Positions 15,678 through 25,107 of a DNA stretch of 64,000 nucleotides are shown here, in pieces; position 1 is the first letter of the stretch; each line of letters opens with the position of its first letter. This DNA is from Anaerostipes sp. Lineage in GTDB: Bacteria > Bacillota > Clostridia > Lachnospirales > Lachnospiraceae. Under the pieces are notes generated by a model. The model searched no databases. It worked only from the letters and a program-made list of their open reading frames with translations, and was not told where the DNA came from. The translations under genes were made by a program, and so were the position numbers. The stretch lies in NCBI GenBank assembly GCA_028697725.1, contig JAQVEG010000001.1:103516-167515 (forward strand). Reading direction: 5' to 3'.

Positions 15678-18600
15678 ATGTACTTGAAAAGCATAGAAGT
15701 AAATGGATTTAAATCATTTGCTCATAAAATGGTATTTGAATTTAATAGTGGAATCACAGGGATTGTAGGACCTAATGGAAGTGGGAAAAGTAACGTTGCA
15801 GATGCAGTTCGCTGGGTGCTGGGAGAGCAAAGTGCAAAGCAGCTTCGTGGAGCTAAAATGGAAGATGTTATTTTTTCTGGAACTGAGATGAGAAAACCTA
15901 TGGGGTCTGCATATGTTGCCATTACTATGGATAACAGTGACCACAGCCTACCCATTGACTTTGAAGAAGTTACTGTGGCAAGGCGTGTGTATCGTTCTGG
16001 AGAGAGTGAATATTTGATTAATGGCGGCAGCTGCCGAAGAAAAGATATTGTAGAATTGTTTTTTGATACAGGAGTTGGAAAAGAAGGATACTCTATCATT
16101 GGACAAGGTCAGATTGATCAAATTTTAAATGGAAAACCAGAGGATCGAAGAGAATTATTTGATGAAGCTGCTGGAATTGTTAAATATAAAAAAAATAAAG
16201 CAGAAACAGAAAAATCTTTAGAGGTTGAAAGAGATAATCTGGAACGTATTACGGATATTTTAACGGAACTTGACAGACAAGTTGGACCATTAAAAAAGCA
16301 ATCAGAAAAGGCAAAAGAGTGTCTAACTTATCGGGAAAAATTAAAAGAATATGATACAACAATGTTTGTACTTGAAAATACCCAGCTGACAAAAGAGCTA
16401 CAAGAATTAGACGAAAAGGTTGAAATTCAGCAAAGTGATTTGGCTCGGTCGGAGAAGGAAAACGAGAGGGCAAAAGGAAAAACTGAAACTGTTGAAATCT
16501 TACTAGAAAAGGCAAGGACTTTATTAGAAGATGAAAATCGAAAGCTAAATGAAGAAAAATTGTCAAAAGAAAAAGAAGAAGGTTTTATTCAGGTTTTAGA
16601 AGAACAAATCAATACAGTTAGGGCAAAAGAGAGTCATTATACAGAGAATTTTAATCGATTAACCAGTAGTCAAGAACAAAAGAAAAAAGAATTAAATGAG
16701 CAAAAGGAGCTACTCCAAAAGAATCAAGCTGCACTGGAAGCTATGATAAAAGAGAGAGTTGACAAGGAAAGTAAAGTTGCATTTCTTGAAAAGAAAATTC
16801 AGGATACTCAAACTCAGATTGATGAATTGAGACATAATGTAACTAGTTTTACAGATAACAAGTTAAATGTTTCTTCTAAGGTGGAACATCACGAGACAGT
16901 GAAACATCATTTAGCAGAGAGAATGAAGCATTTAGAGATTCAGCTTTCGGAAACGAAAGAAAATAAAGCGACTCAGGAAGTTCTTTCTTTTTCTTCGAAA
17001 AAGCTGGAACAAGAATTGCTGGAACAAAAACAAGATTTGATTCAAAAGAATCGAGGAAAGCAAAAAAAATTAGCAGAAATTCAGGAAAGAATTCAGACAC
17101 TGCAAAGAGAAAATGCGGCGAATAGAGATGAATATCGCAAGTATCAGGCAAGATATGAGTCTATCCGTAATATGACAGAACGCTATGATGGATATGGGGT
17201 TGGAATTCAACGTGTTATGGAACAAAAGAAACAAAATCCTGGGATTGTTGGATCCGTTGCAGACATTATTCATGTTGAAAAGCGTTATGAGACGGCAATG
17301 GAAATCGCTCTTGGTGGAGCTATTCGAAATATTGTAACCAAGACACAAAAGACTGCAAGAGATATGATTGCTTTTCTAAAACAGAACCGATATGGAAGAG
17401 TTACATTTCTACCCTTAGATGCAGTTAAGGGCAGAGGTGAATTTCCTAGAAAAGAAGCATTGTCAGAACCAGGTGTGTTAGGACCTGCCAATGAACTGGT
17501 TCAGTATGATAGTCAATTTGATGGACTGTTTCGTTCGCTTCTTGGAAGAACGTTGATTGTAGATCAAATAGAAAATGCAACGAAGATTGCAAATAAATAC
17601 CACCATTCTCTTCGGATTGTTACCTTGGAAGGGGAACTTTTAAATCCTGGAGGTTCCATGGCTGGAGGAGCATTTAAAAATAAAAGCAATCTCCTTGGTA
17701 GAAATCGTGAATTATCAGAATTAGAAGAACGGGTAAAATCAAAAAAAGAATCTATTGAAAAACTGGTTCAGGAACTGCAGCAAGAGAACGATAAAATTGA
17801 AGTTGTTCGTCAGGAACAAAATGATATTCTAAGAGAAACTCAAGAAGTTGATTTGGATATTAATAGTACAAAGATGACATTAAAGACAATTTTAGAACGT
17901 CAACGAGAGTATGACGAGGATATCAGACAAATTCAGACAAGCATTGGAAGTTTGAATCTTGAGCAGGAAGAAAATGAATCTCAATTGGATTCTCTATATG
18001 AGAAGAAAAATACCCTAGAAGATGCCAATAAGACAGATGAAGACCAGATTGAAGCATTGGAAAAAGAACTTGCAAATGCCACAGAAAAAGCTGAAAAAAT
18101 GGCTGGGGAAGTGAGCGAGGTTCATATTAAGAACAGTGCATTATCACAGGAGGCTGACTATATTCGGAGCAATCAAGAGAGAATCGAATATGAGTTAAAA
18201 GATATCTTAGATGAGCTAAATCAATTGAAAGTGGAATCTACAGATGTGGATGGAGAAGTATCTGCAAAAGAAAAAGAGATTATAGATACGAAAAAATCCA
18301 TTAAAAAGAGAGCCGCATTAATTGAAGAATTAAATGATAAGATTCATGAGATGGAAGGAAAACTAGCCAAAGAAAATGAAGCTTATAAAAAGGCAATCAA
18401 AGACAGTCAGGAAACATTAGAAGCAATCAGCCGCTGCAAGGAGGAAGGAATTCGTCTGGAAAATCTTGTGGAAAAAGCAAAGGGGAAACAAGAAAGTCTG
18501 TTGAATTATATGTGGGAAACATATGAGATGACCTACCATGCAGCAAAAGAAAAAATGCAGGATGATTCTAATATTTCTATGACAGAACTTCGAGGGCTTA

Positions 18601-19238
18601 TTAATGAGATGAAGCAGAAGATTCGTCAGCTGGGAAATGTGAATTTAAATGCCATTGAAGAATATCAAGAAGTTTCTGAACGTTATGAATTCTTGACAAA
18701 GCAGCATGAAGATATTGTAAAAGCAGAGGAACAGCTTGTAGGGATTATTGAGGAACTTGAAGTAAAAATGCGTGAGCAGTTTAACTATAAGTTTAGAGAG
18801 ATTCAAACCATGTTTCAAAAAGTATTTGCAGAATTATTTGGTGGGGGAACGGCAAGACTTGAGTTAACGGAAGGTGACGTTCTAGAATCAGGTGTTCGTA
18901 TTATTGCACAGCCACCAGGAAAGAAGCTGCAAAATATGATGCAATTATCTGGAGGAGAAAAAGCATTAACTGCGATTTCACTTTTATTTGCAATTCAAAA
19001 TTTAAAACCATCGCCATTTTGTCTTTTAGATGAAATTGAGGCGGCATTAGATGATTCTAATGTAACCCGATTTGCAGGATATTTACATAAGTTGACAGAA
19101 AACACACAGTTTATTGTAATTACTCACAGACGTGGTACAATGACAGCAGCAGATATTTTGTATGGTATTACTATGCAGGAAAAGGGAGTTTCAACCCTTG
19201 TATCTGTTAATTTAATCGAAGATGATTTAGAGGAATAG
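15678..19238 (+). CDS. smc: chromosome segregation protein SMC
   Basis: 1186 residues, normal for bacterial SMC. Walker A GPNGSGKS is at 31-38. Two long coiled coils (about 165-500 and 670-1010) flank a hinge whose glycines are in GGAIRNIV and NPGGSMAGGAF. The C-terminal head holds the signature LSGGEKALTAISLLFAI and Walker B FCLLDEIEAALDD. SMC with ScpA/ScpB organises and segregates the chromosome. The rnc-smc-ftsY order is conserved in Firmicutes. GAGG precedes the ATG, and ftsY follows after 30 bases with its own strong GGAGG. Confidence 0.98.
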   Translation: MYLKSIEVNGFKSFAHKMVFEFNSGITGIVGPNGSGKSNVADAVRWVLGEQSAKQLRGAKMEDVIFSGTEMRKPMGSAYVAITMDNSDHSLPIDFEEVTVARRVYRSGESEYLINGGSCRRKDIVELFFDTGVGKEGYSIIGQGQIDQILNGKPEDRRELFDEAAGIVKYKKNKAETEKSLEVERDNLERITDILTELDRQVGPLKKQSEKAKECLTYREKLKEYDTTMFVLENTQLTKELQELDEKVEIQQSDLARSEKENERAKGKTETVEILLEKARTLLEDENRKLNEEKLSKEKEEGFIQVLEEQINTVRAKESHYTENFNRLTSSQEQKKKELNEQKELLQKNQAALEAMIKERVDKESKVAFLEKKIQDTQTQIDELRHNVTSFTDNKLNVSSKVEHHETVKHHLAERMKHLEIQLSETKENKATQEVLSFSSKKLEQELLEQKQDLIQKNRGKQKKLAEIQERIQTLQRENAANRDEYRKYQARYESIRNMTERYDGYGVGIQRVMEQKKQNPGIVGSVADIIHVEKRYETAMEIALGGAIRNIVTKTQKTARDMIAFLKQNRYGRVTFLPLDAVKGRGEFPRKEALSEPGVLGPANELVQYDSQFDGLFRSLLGRTLIVDQIENATKIANKYHHSLRIVTLEGELLNPGGSMAGGAFKNKSNLLGRNRELSELEERVKSKKESIEKLVQELQQENDKIEVVRQEQNDILRETQEVDLDINSTKMTLKTILERQREYDEDIRQIQTSIGSLNLEQEENESQLDSLYEKKNTLEDANKTDEDQIEALEKELANATEKAEKMAGEVSEVHIKNSALSQEADYIRSNQERIEYELKDILDELNQLKVESTDVDGEVSAKEKEIIDTKKSIKKRAALIEELNDKIHEMEGKLAKENEAYKKAIKDSQETLEAISRCKEEGIRLENLVEKAKGKQESLLNYMWETYEMTYHAAKEKMQDDSNISMTELRGLINEMKQKIRQLGNVNLNAIEEYQEVSERYEFLTKQHEDIVKAEEQLVGIIEELEVKMREQFNYKFREIQTMFQKVFAELFGGGTARLELTEGDVLESGVRIIAQPPGKKLQNMMQLSGGEKALTAISLLFAIQNLKPSPFCLLDEIEAALDDSNVTRFAGYLHKLTENTQFIVITHRRGTMTAADILYGITMQEKGVSTLVSVNLIEDDLEE

Positions 19239-19268
19239 AAAAAGGTTTGGAATGAAGGAGGCAATAAT

Positions 19269-20201
19269 ATGTCAGAGAAAAAAGGTTTTTTTCAGAGATT
19301 GGCAAATGGATTATCAAAAACAAGAGATAATATAGCGGCTAGTTTTGATTCTATTTTTAGTGGATTTTCCAGCTTAGATGACGATTTTTACGAGGAATTG
19401 GAAGAAATACTTATTATGAGTGACATGGGAATTGATACAACCATGAATATCATTGAGGATTTAAAAAGAAAAGTAAAAGAACAGAAAATCAAAGAGCCAG
19501 AGGAATGCAGACAAGTCTTAATTGATTCAATTAAAGATCAAATGAAGCTAGATGAACATGCCTATGATTTTAAAGATAAGAAAAGTGTACTTTTAATGAT
19601 TGGCGTAAATGGAGTTGGAAAAACAACAACCGTTGGGAAACTAGGTTCTGTGTTAAAGAGTGAAGGTAAGAAAGTGTTGTTTGCAGCGGCAGATACATTT
19701 CGTGCTGGAGCCATTGAGCAGCTAGGGGAATGGTCCAATCGAATTGGAGTAGATTTAATCAGTCAGTCAGAAGGAGCAGATCCTGCGGCGGTAGTTTTTG
19801 ATGCAGTATCTGCAGCCAAAGCAAGGAATGTTGATGTGCTGATTTGCGATACAGCCGGAAGACTTCACAATAAGAAAAATCTAATGGATGAATTATCCAA
19901 GATTAATCGTATTATTGAGAGAGAATATCCAGATGCATACCGAGAAACATTGATTGTATTAGATGGAACCACAGGACAGAATGCACTTGCTCAGGCGAAA
20001 CAGTTTAAGGCAGCCACAGACATTACAGGAATTGTCTTAACAAAATTAGATGGAACTGCCAAAGGTGGAATTGCAATTGCCATTCAGGCAGAATTAGGAA
20101 TTCCAGTGAAGTACATTGGAATTGGCGAGCAGGTAGATGACTTACAGGAATTTGATCCAGATTCTTTTGTAAATGCGTTGTTTGAAAAAGGAGAAGAATA
20201 A
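19269..20201 (+). CDS. ftsY: signal recognition particle receptor FtsY
   Basis: 310 residues. Like other Gram-positive FtsY it lacks the long acidic A domain; the N helix bundle (about 10-95) is followed by the G domain with GVNGVGKTT at 112-120, ADTFRAGAIEQL, CDTAGRLHNK and the TKLDGTAKGG guanine-specificity region. It docks SRP-ribosome complexes at the membrane. Its TAA stop abuts the ATG of ilvA directly, so the two are co-transcribed and probably translationally coupled. Confidence 0.97.
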   Translation: MSEKKGFFQRLANGLSKTRDNIAASFDSIFSGFSSLDDDFYEELEEILIMSDMGIDTTMNIIEDLKRKVKEQKIKEPEECRQVLIDSIKDQMKLDEHAYDFKDKKSVLLMIGVNGVGKTTTVGKLGSVLKSEGKKVLFAAADTFRAGAIEQLGEWSNRIGVDLISQSEGADPAAVVFDAVSAAKARNVDVLICDTAGRLHNKKNLMDELSKINRIIEREYPDAYRETLIVLDGTTGQNALAQAKQFKAATDITGIVLTKLDGTAKGGIAIAIQAELGIPVKYIGIGEQVDDLQEFDPDSFVNALFEKGEE

Positions 20202-21419
20202 ATGCTAAAATTAAAAGATTTTGAAGCTGCATATGATAAAGTTCAAGAAATAGTTTTACCAACAAAATTAATATACAGTGATAGTTTTTCGTCACAAACA
20301 GGAAATCAGGTTTACTTAAAACCGGAGAATATGCAATTAACAGGTGCATATAAGATTCGAGGTGCTTATTATAAAATTAGTACCTTAACCAAGGAAGAAA
20401 AAGATAGAGGTCTTATAACTGCTTCTGCAGGAAATCATGCACAGGGAGTTGCTCTTGCAGCGAAAAAACAAGGTGTAATGGCTACAATTGTAATGCCTAC
20501 AACAACCCCTCTTCTAAAAGTGAATCGTACCAAAGATTTAGGTGCGAAAGTTGTATTACACGGAGATGTTTATGACGAAGCTTGTGAATTTGCATTAAAA
20601 CTTGCAGAAGAAAAAGGACTCACATTTGTACATCCTTTTGATGATTTAACAGTTGCAACTGGACAAGGTACCATTGCGATGGATATTTTCAAAGAATTGC
20701 CTACCGTTGATATTATTTTAGTACCTGTTGGAGGAGGCGGATTAGTAACAGGAGTTTCAACCCTTGCAAAGTTACTGAATCCAAAGATTAAAGTCATTGG
20801 AGTAGAACCAGAAGGAGCTGCTTGTATGAAAGCCTCTTTAGAGGCTGGGAAAGTGGTTTCCTGCGAACATGTAAATACCATTGCGGACGGTACTGCAGTG
20901 CAGACTCCTGGGAAGAAAATATTCCCATATGTAAAGAATAACGTAGATGAAATTATTACAATCAATGATGAAGAGTTGATTCCATGTTTCTTAGATTTAT
21001 TAGAAAATCATAAGATGCTTGCTGAAAATTCAGGACTTTTATCTGTGGCAGCATTAAAGCATTTAAATGTGACTGGAAAGAAAGTAGTATCAGTGATTAG
21101 TGGTGGAAATATGGATGTTATTACCATTGCTTCTTTAGTACAACATGGACTTATTTTACGAGATCGTATTTTCACAGTATCTGTATTTTTGCCGGACAAA
21201 CCAGGAGAATTAACAAGAGTTTCCAAGATTATTGCACAGGCTCAAGGAAATGTAATCAGACTAGAGCATAACCAGTTTGTAAGCATTAACCGTAGTGCAA
21301 AAGTTGAACTTACAATCACAATGGAAGCTTTTGGTACAGAGCATAAAGAAAAGATTATAAATGCATTAAAGGATACAGGATATAATCCTCAAATGCGCGA
21401 TTCAAAGAGTGTTTATTAG
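20202..21419 (+). CDS. ilvA: threonine ammonia-lyase (threonine dehydratase)
   Basis: 405 residues. A fold-type II PLP enzyme: the Schiff-base lysine lies at 51 in TGAYKIRGA, and the phosphate-binding loop is VPVGGGGLVTGV. A C-terminal ACT domain starts at about 328 (VFLPDKPGELTRVSKII). The length and single short ACT domain resemble the TdcB/short IlvA class. It deaminates threonine to 2-oxobutyrate, for isoleucine synthesis or for energy. Translation likely depends on ftsY, whose stop touches this start and whose end supplies the GGAG. This is an unusual partner for ftsY; a terminator follows at 21445. Confidence 0.93.
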   Translation: MLKLKDFEAAYDKVQEIVLPTKLIYSDSFSSQTGNQVYLKPENMQLTGAYKIRGAYYKISTLTKEEKDRGLITASAGNHAQGVALAAKKQGVMATIVMPTTTPLLKVNRTKDLGAKVVLHGDVYDEACEFALKLAEEKGLTFVHPFDDLTVATGQGTIAMDIFKELPTVDIILVPVGGGGLVTGVSTLAKLLNPKIKVIGVEPEGAACMKASLEAGKVVSCEHVNTIADGTAVQTPGKKIFPYVKNNVDEIITINDEELIPCFLDLLENHKMLAENSGLLSVAALKHLNVTGKKVVSVISGGNMDVITIASLVQHGLILRDRIFTVSVFLPDKPGELTRVSKIIAQAQGNVIRLEHNQFVSINRSAKVELTITMEAFGTEHKEKIINALKDTGYNPQMRDSKSVY

Positions 21420-21444
21420 TAGAAAATTGATATAATTTGTCGAA

Positions 21445-21480
21445 AGAATCAGTAAGAATAATTACTTGCTGATTCTTTTT
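21445..21480 (+). terminator. terminator after ilvA
   Basis: A 12-base-pair stem AGAATCAGTAAG/CTTGCTGATTCT (one G-U pair) with an 8-base AT loop is followed by TTTT. It closes the long yceD-to-ilvA transcript. Confidence 0.85.
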
Positions 21481-21546
21481 GTGCAAACAATACAAAAATC
21501 GACAAAAAAACTAAAAAAAATATACAAAATGATGAAAAAAGTTTGT

Positions 21547-21579
21547 AAAATGCATTTTAAAATGTACAATTTACTGTAC
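21547..21579. promoter_or_regulatory. overlapping palindromes upstream of the glycogen operon promoter
   Basis: AAAATGCATTTT (21547-21558) and CATTTTAAAATG (21553-21564) are both perfect 12-base palindromes sharing six bases. Two TGTAC motifs follow at 21563 and 21575. They end about 15 bases before the extended -10 element, the place for a repressor or activator site. Confidence 0.4.
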
Positions 21580-21594
21580 GCAAAACATACAATA

Positions 21595-21603
21595 TGGTAT
21601 AAT
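21595..21603 (+). promoter_or_regulatory. extended -10 promoter of the glycogen operon leader
   Basis: TGGTATAAT combines a TGN extension with a perfect TATAAT. The -35 region (TGTACG) is poor, consistent with dependence on a factor binding upstream. The predicted start is near 21610, giving a leader of about 255 bases before glgB. Confidence 0.6.
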
Positions 21604-21609
21604 ATAACC

Positions 21610-21864
21610 AAAGGAAATAAGGAAACCGATAATTTGAATCTTGTAAGTAGACAACATGTTGATTCGGCGTTTATAAGTGTGGGGTAACAGCAATTATATT
21701 ATGATACGATGGGGTGTAAGTTTACTATTTGCAAGAGCAGGTAAGTAATTTGCACTTTTTTCTTATAGTCTTAAGAAATAAGTGGTAACATCATACTATT
21801 ATGTTCTGTTTTGAATCGTTTTTGTATAGAATAATAATAGTAGACCAAAAAGGAGGAACATCCT
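21610..21864 (+). other. structured leader or small RNA region before glgB
   Basis: No convincing ORF is present. A hairpin can form at 21627-21668 from CCG/CGG, GAATC/GATTC and TTGT/ACAA stems. A weak stem TGCAAG/TTTGCA at 21730-21754 is followed by C and six T residues (21756-21761), resembling an intrinsic terminator 100 bases before glgB. Partial repeats also occur: GTAAGT three times, and a TAAGTG...GGTAACA pattern near 21675 and 21780. It may be an attenuated leader or a separate RNA of about 150 bases. I could not match it to a known riboswitch. Confidence 0.4.
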
Positions 21865-23871
21865 ATGAAAACTAACATCAATAAAGACGACTTGTACTTG
21901 TTCCAGACGGGTAAGGCGCGGAAAGCTTATCTTATGTTTGGATGTCATTACATAAAGGAGGAGAAAGTACATGAATTTGTGTTATGGGCGCCTAGTGCAA
22001 AGTCCGTTAGTTTAGTTGGGGACTTTAATCAGTGGAATCCATTAGTAACCAGTATGGAACGTCAAAGCAGCGGAATATTCACAGCTAAGATTCATGGATT
22101 AAAAAAAGGAGATTTATATAAATATTACGTAGAAGGATATGATGGAAAGTGCAGATATAAAGCAGATCCATTTGCATATTCTAATGAATTAAGACCAGGA
22201 ACAGCGTCAAGAGTCTGGGATACACCAAAGTTTGCATGGAGAGATAAAGAGTTTATTAAAAAGAGAAAGAATCATAACGATGTGAACGGACCAATGTCAG
22301 TGTATGAGATTCATCTTGGAACATGGAGAATGCCAGAAGGTGAAGAAAGAGAGTTTTACAATTATCGTGAGATTGCAGATATGCTGGTACCTTACCTTAA
22401 GAAGATGGAATACACCCATGTAGAATTGATGCCGATTACAGAATTCCCTTATGATTTATCTTGGGGATATCAAGTGACAGGGTATTATGCAGTTACATCT
22501 AGGTTCGGAGATCCAGAAGACTTTATGTACTTTGTGAACAAGCTTCACAAAGGTGGAATTAGTGTTATTTTAGATTGGGTGCCTGCCCATTTTCCAAGAG
22601 ATGAACATGGACTTGCAATGTTTGATGGAACACATATTTTTGATCACGAAGATCCAAGAAAAGGAAGCCAGCCAGACTGGGGAACTTTGTTATTTAACTA
22701 TGGGAAGCCAGAGATTCAAAGTTTCTTAATATCAAGTGCAATGTTTTTCGCAGATGTTTATCATGTAGATGGAATTAGAATTGATGCAGTTAGTGCTATG
22801 CTTTATCTGGACTTTGGAAAGAAGCCGGGAGAGTTTGTTCCGAATGAAGATGGAACAAATATCAACTATGAGGCAATAGATTTCTTGAAGAATTTGAATA
22901 CTGCATTGAGAAGTGAGTTTGATGGATTTATTACAGTTGCAGAGGAATCAACAGCATATCCAAAGGTTACAAGTGATATTGAAGATAAAGAAGGATTAGG
23001 ATTCTCATACAAGTGGAATATGGGATACATGCATGATTCATTGTATTACATGGAACTTGATCCTATTTTCAGACGAGATAATCATGGTAGTATTATTTTT
23101 TCAATGGAATATGCATATAGTGAGAACTATGTACTTCCTTTCTCTCATGATGAGGTGGTTCATGGTAAAAAGTCTATGGTGGACAAGATGTACGGTGAAT
23201 ATGAAGACAAGTTTGCATCACTAAAAGCACTGTATGGACTTACTTATGCTCATCCTGGAAAGAAGCTGCTTTTTATGGGAGGTGAATTTGGACAATTTAT
23301 TGAATGGAGAGATGAAGAACAGTTAGAGTGGTTCCTATGCGAGAAATTTGAAAAACATCGTACCCTTCAAGATTTTGTTAGTAGATTAAATCATTTATAC
23401 AAAACAGAGCCAGCTCTTTATGAATTAGATCATGAAGAAGAGGGATTTGAGTGGACACTACAAAGAGATGCAGACCACAGTGTTGTGGCATTTATCCGAA
23501 AAGGAAAGAAAAAAAGAGGTAAGAAGCAGGAACAAATTCTTTGCGCTTGTAACTTTACTCCAGTAGAGTGGGAAAAGTATTATATTCCAATGCCTGAATA
23601 TGGAAATCTGACGAAGATTTTAGATAGCAGCGAGACTTCATTTGGTGGAGATGGAAATGTAAGTGAAAAGAAGGTCAAAACAAGAAAGAAAAAGATTAAA
23701 GGAACAAAGGATCAATATGAATATAATGCTCGTATTTCTCTAAAACCATTGAGCGTTGTATTTTATCGATATGAAGTTGAAGACCCAAAACCAGCAAAGA
23801 AACAGGTTGGGACAGCTAAGAAAACTCCTGCTGTGAAAAAAACAGTGGGTAACAAAACAACAAAAAAGTAG
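21865..23871 (+). CDS. glgB: 1,4-alpha-glucan branching enzyme
   Basis: 668 residues. An N-terminal CBM48 domain (about 25-115, WAPSAKSVSLVGDFNQWNP) precedes a GH13 barrel with nucleophile D307 in GIRIDAVSAM, acid/base E360 in VAEES and D429 in FSHDEVVHGK. It introduces alpha-1,6 branches in glycogen. After the usual C-terminal sheet domain it has lysine-rich insertions and a basic tail of about 28 residues (PAKKQVGTAKKTPAVKK and on) not needed for catalysis. AAGGAGG lies 9 bases before the ATG. It is the first gene of the operon glgB-C-D-A-P-GH13. Confidence 0.96.
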   Translation: MKTNINKDDLYLFQTGKARKAYLMFGCHYIKEEKVHEFVLWAPSAKSVSLVGDFNQWNPLVTSMERQSSGIFTAKIHGLKKGDLYKYYVEGYDGKCRYKADPFAYSNELRPGTASRVWDTPKFAWRDKEFIKKRKNHNDVNGPMSVYEIHLGTWRMPEGEEREFYNYREIADMLVPYLKKMEYTHVELMPITEFPYDLSWGYQVTGYYAVTSRFGDPEDFMYFVNKLHKGGISVILDWVPAHFPRDEHGLAMFDGTHIFDHEDPRKGSQPDWGTLLFNYGKPEIQSFLISSAMFFADVYHVDGIRIDAVSAMLYLDFGKKPGEFVPNEDGTNINYEAIDFLKNLNTALRSEFDGFITVAEESTAYPKVTSDIEDKEGLGFSYKWNMGYMHDSLYYMELDPIFRRDNHGSIIFSMEYAYSENYVLPFSHDEVVHGKKSMVDKMYGEYEDKFASLKALYGLTYAHPGKKLLFMGGEFGQFIEWRDEEQLEWFLCEKFEKHRTLQDFVSRLNHLYKTEPALYELDHEEEGFEWTLQRDADHSVVAFIRKGKKKRGKKQEQILCACNFTPVEWEKYYIPMPEYGNLTKILDSSETSFGGDGNVSEKKVKTRKKKIKGTKDQYEYNARISLKPLSVVFYRYEVEDPKPAKKQVGTAKKTPAVKKTVGNKTTKK

Positions 23872-23911
23872 GCAGAAAAAGTAAAGAATGACCCAAAAAG
23901 GAGGAAGTAAT

Positions 23912-25096
23912 ATGATTACAAAGAAAGAGTGTGTAGCTATGTTGTTAGCAGGAGGGCAGGGAAGTCGTCTATATGCATTGACAACAAAGAAAGCAAAACC
24001 AGCAGTACCATTTGGAGGAAAGTATAAGATTATTGATTTTCCATTATCAAATTGTACGAATTCTGGAATTGATACAGTAGGTGTGTTGACACAATATGAA
24101 CCTTTGGAATTGAATTCGTATATTGGAACTGGAGCATACTGGGATCTTGACAGTATCAATGGTGGAGCTTATGTTTTACCTCCGTATGTGACTGGAAAGG
24201 AAGGAAACTGGTATCGTGGTACTGCAGATGCTATTTATCAAAATATTAATTTTATTGATAATTTTGATCCAGATAACATTATTGTTCTTTCAGGTGACCA
24301 AATCTGTACCATGGATTATGAGAAGATGTTAAAGTATCATAAAGAGAAAAATGCTGATTGTACCATTGCTGTTTTAGAGGTTACTTTAGAAGAAGCAAAA
24401 CGATTTGGTATTATGAATACAGATGAAAATAACCGAATTGAAGAATTTGAAGAAAAACCAGAACATCCAAAAAGCACAAAAGCCTCTATGGGTATCTATA
24501 TTTTCCGCTGGAAGATGATTCGTCAATACTTAATTGAAGATGCAAATGATCCAGATTCAGAACATGACTTTGGGAATAACATTATTCCTCAAATGTTAGA
24601 AGATCAAAAGAAGATGTTTGCATATAGTTTTGATGGATACTGGAGAGATGTAGGAACCATTGATAGTTTGTGGGAAGCAAATATGGAATTACTAACTGAG
24701 AGTCCACAACTTGATTTGAACAATGACAAATTTAGAGTTTATACAAGAACATTTGGACTACCACCTCATTTTATTGCAAAAGAGGCTGAAGTGAAGAACA
24801 GTATTATTGCCGATGGAAGTCGAATTGAAGGAACCGTTATTAATAGTGTCATTCATCCAGGTGTAAAGGTTGCAAAAGGAGCGGTTGTGAAAGACAGCGT
24901 AATTATGAAAGATTCTGTTGTCCGAGCTAATTCTAAAGTAAACAAAGCAATTCTTGATGAAGAGGTTGTGATTGAAGAGGGCTGCACCATTGGAGAAGGA
25001 AAAGAGGTAACAGTTATTGGCTGTGAAAGTGTTGCTTTAGAAGGAACTGTTGTTGAAGATGGATCAATGATTTATCCAAATACTATTTTACACTAG
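23912..25096 (+). CDS. glgC: glucose-1-phosphate adenylyltransferase, catalytic subunit
   Basis: 394 residues from ATG 23912; the longer in-frame start at 23888 is rejected because AAGGAGG lies between. [15 protein letters not shown] is the intact nucleotide-binding loop and [20 protein letters not shown] contains the sugar phosphate lysine region. The C-terminal third is a left-handed beta helix with repeated hexapeptides ([19 protein letters not shown]). It makes ADP-glucose from ATP and glucose-1-phosphate, the committed step of glycogen synthesis, together with the GlgD subunit encoded next. Confidence 0.96.
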   Translation: MITKKECVAMLLAGGQGSRLYALTTKKAKPAVPFGGKYKIIDFPLSNCTNSGIDTVGVLTQYEPLELNSYIGTGAYWDLDSINGGAYVLPPYVTGKEGNWYRGTADAIYQNINFIDNFDPDNIIVLSGDQICTMDYEKMLKYHKEKNADCTIAVLEVTLEEAKRFGIMNTDENNRIEEFEEKPEHPKSTKASMGIYIFRWKMIRQYLIEDANDPDSEHDFGNNIIPQMLEDQKKMFAYSFDGYWRDVGTIDSLWEANMELLTESPQLDLNNDKFRVYTRTFGLPPHFIAKEAEVKNSIIADGSRIEGTVINSVIHPGVKVAKGAVVKDSVIMKDSVVRANSKVNKAILDEEVVIEEGCTIGEGKEVTVIGCESVALEGTVVEDGSMIYPNTILH

Positions 25097-25107
25097 GAGG
25101 GATTGCT

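Noticed and set aside
15714..17491. several minus-strand ORFs of 68-125 codons inside smc
   Set aside because: They are antisense shadows of a clearly coding, well-conserved gene.
21622..21637. possible CcpA cre site near the glycogen promoter (GGAAACCGATAATTT)
   Set aside because: At least three mismatches to the cre consensus, including one arm; not convincing.
21466..21687. 73-codon plus-strand ORF upstream of glgB
   Set aside because: It starts inside the ilvA terminator hairpin, spans the glycogen promoter, has no Shine-Dalgarno and an atypical composition.
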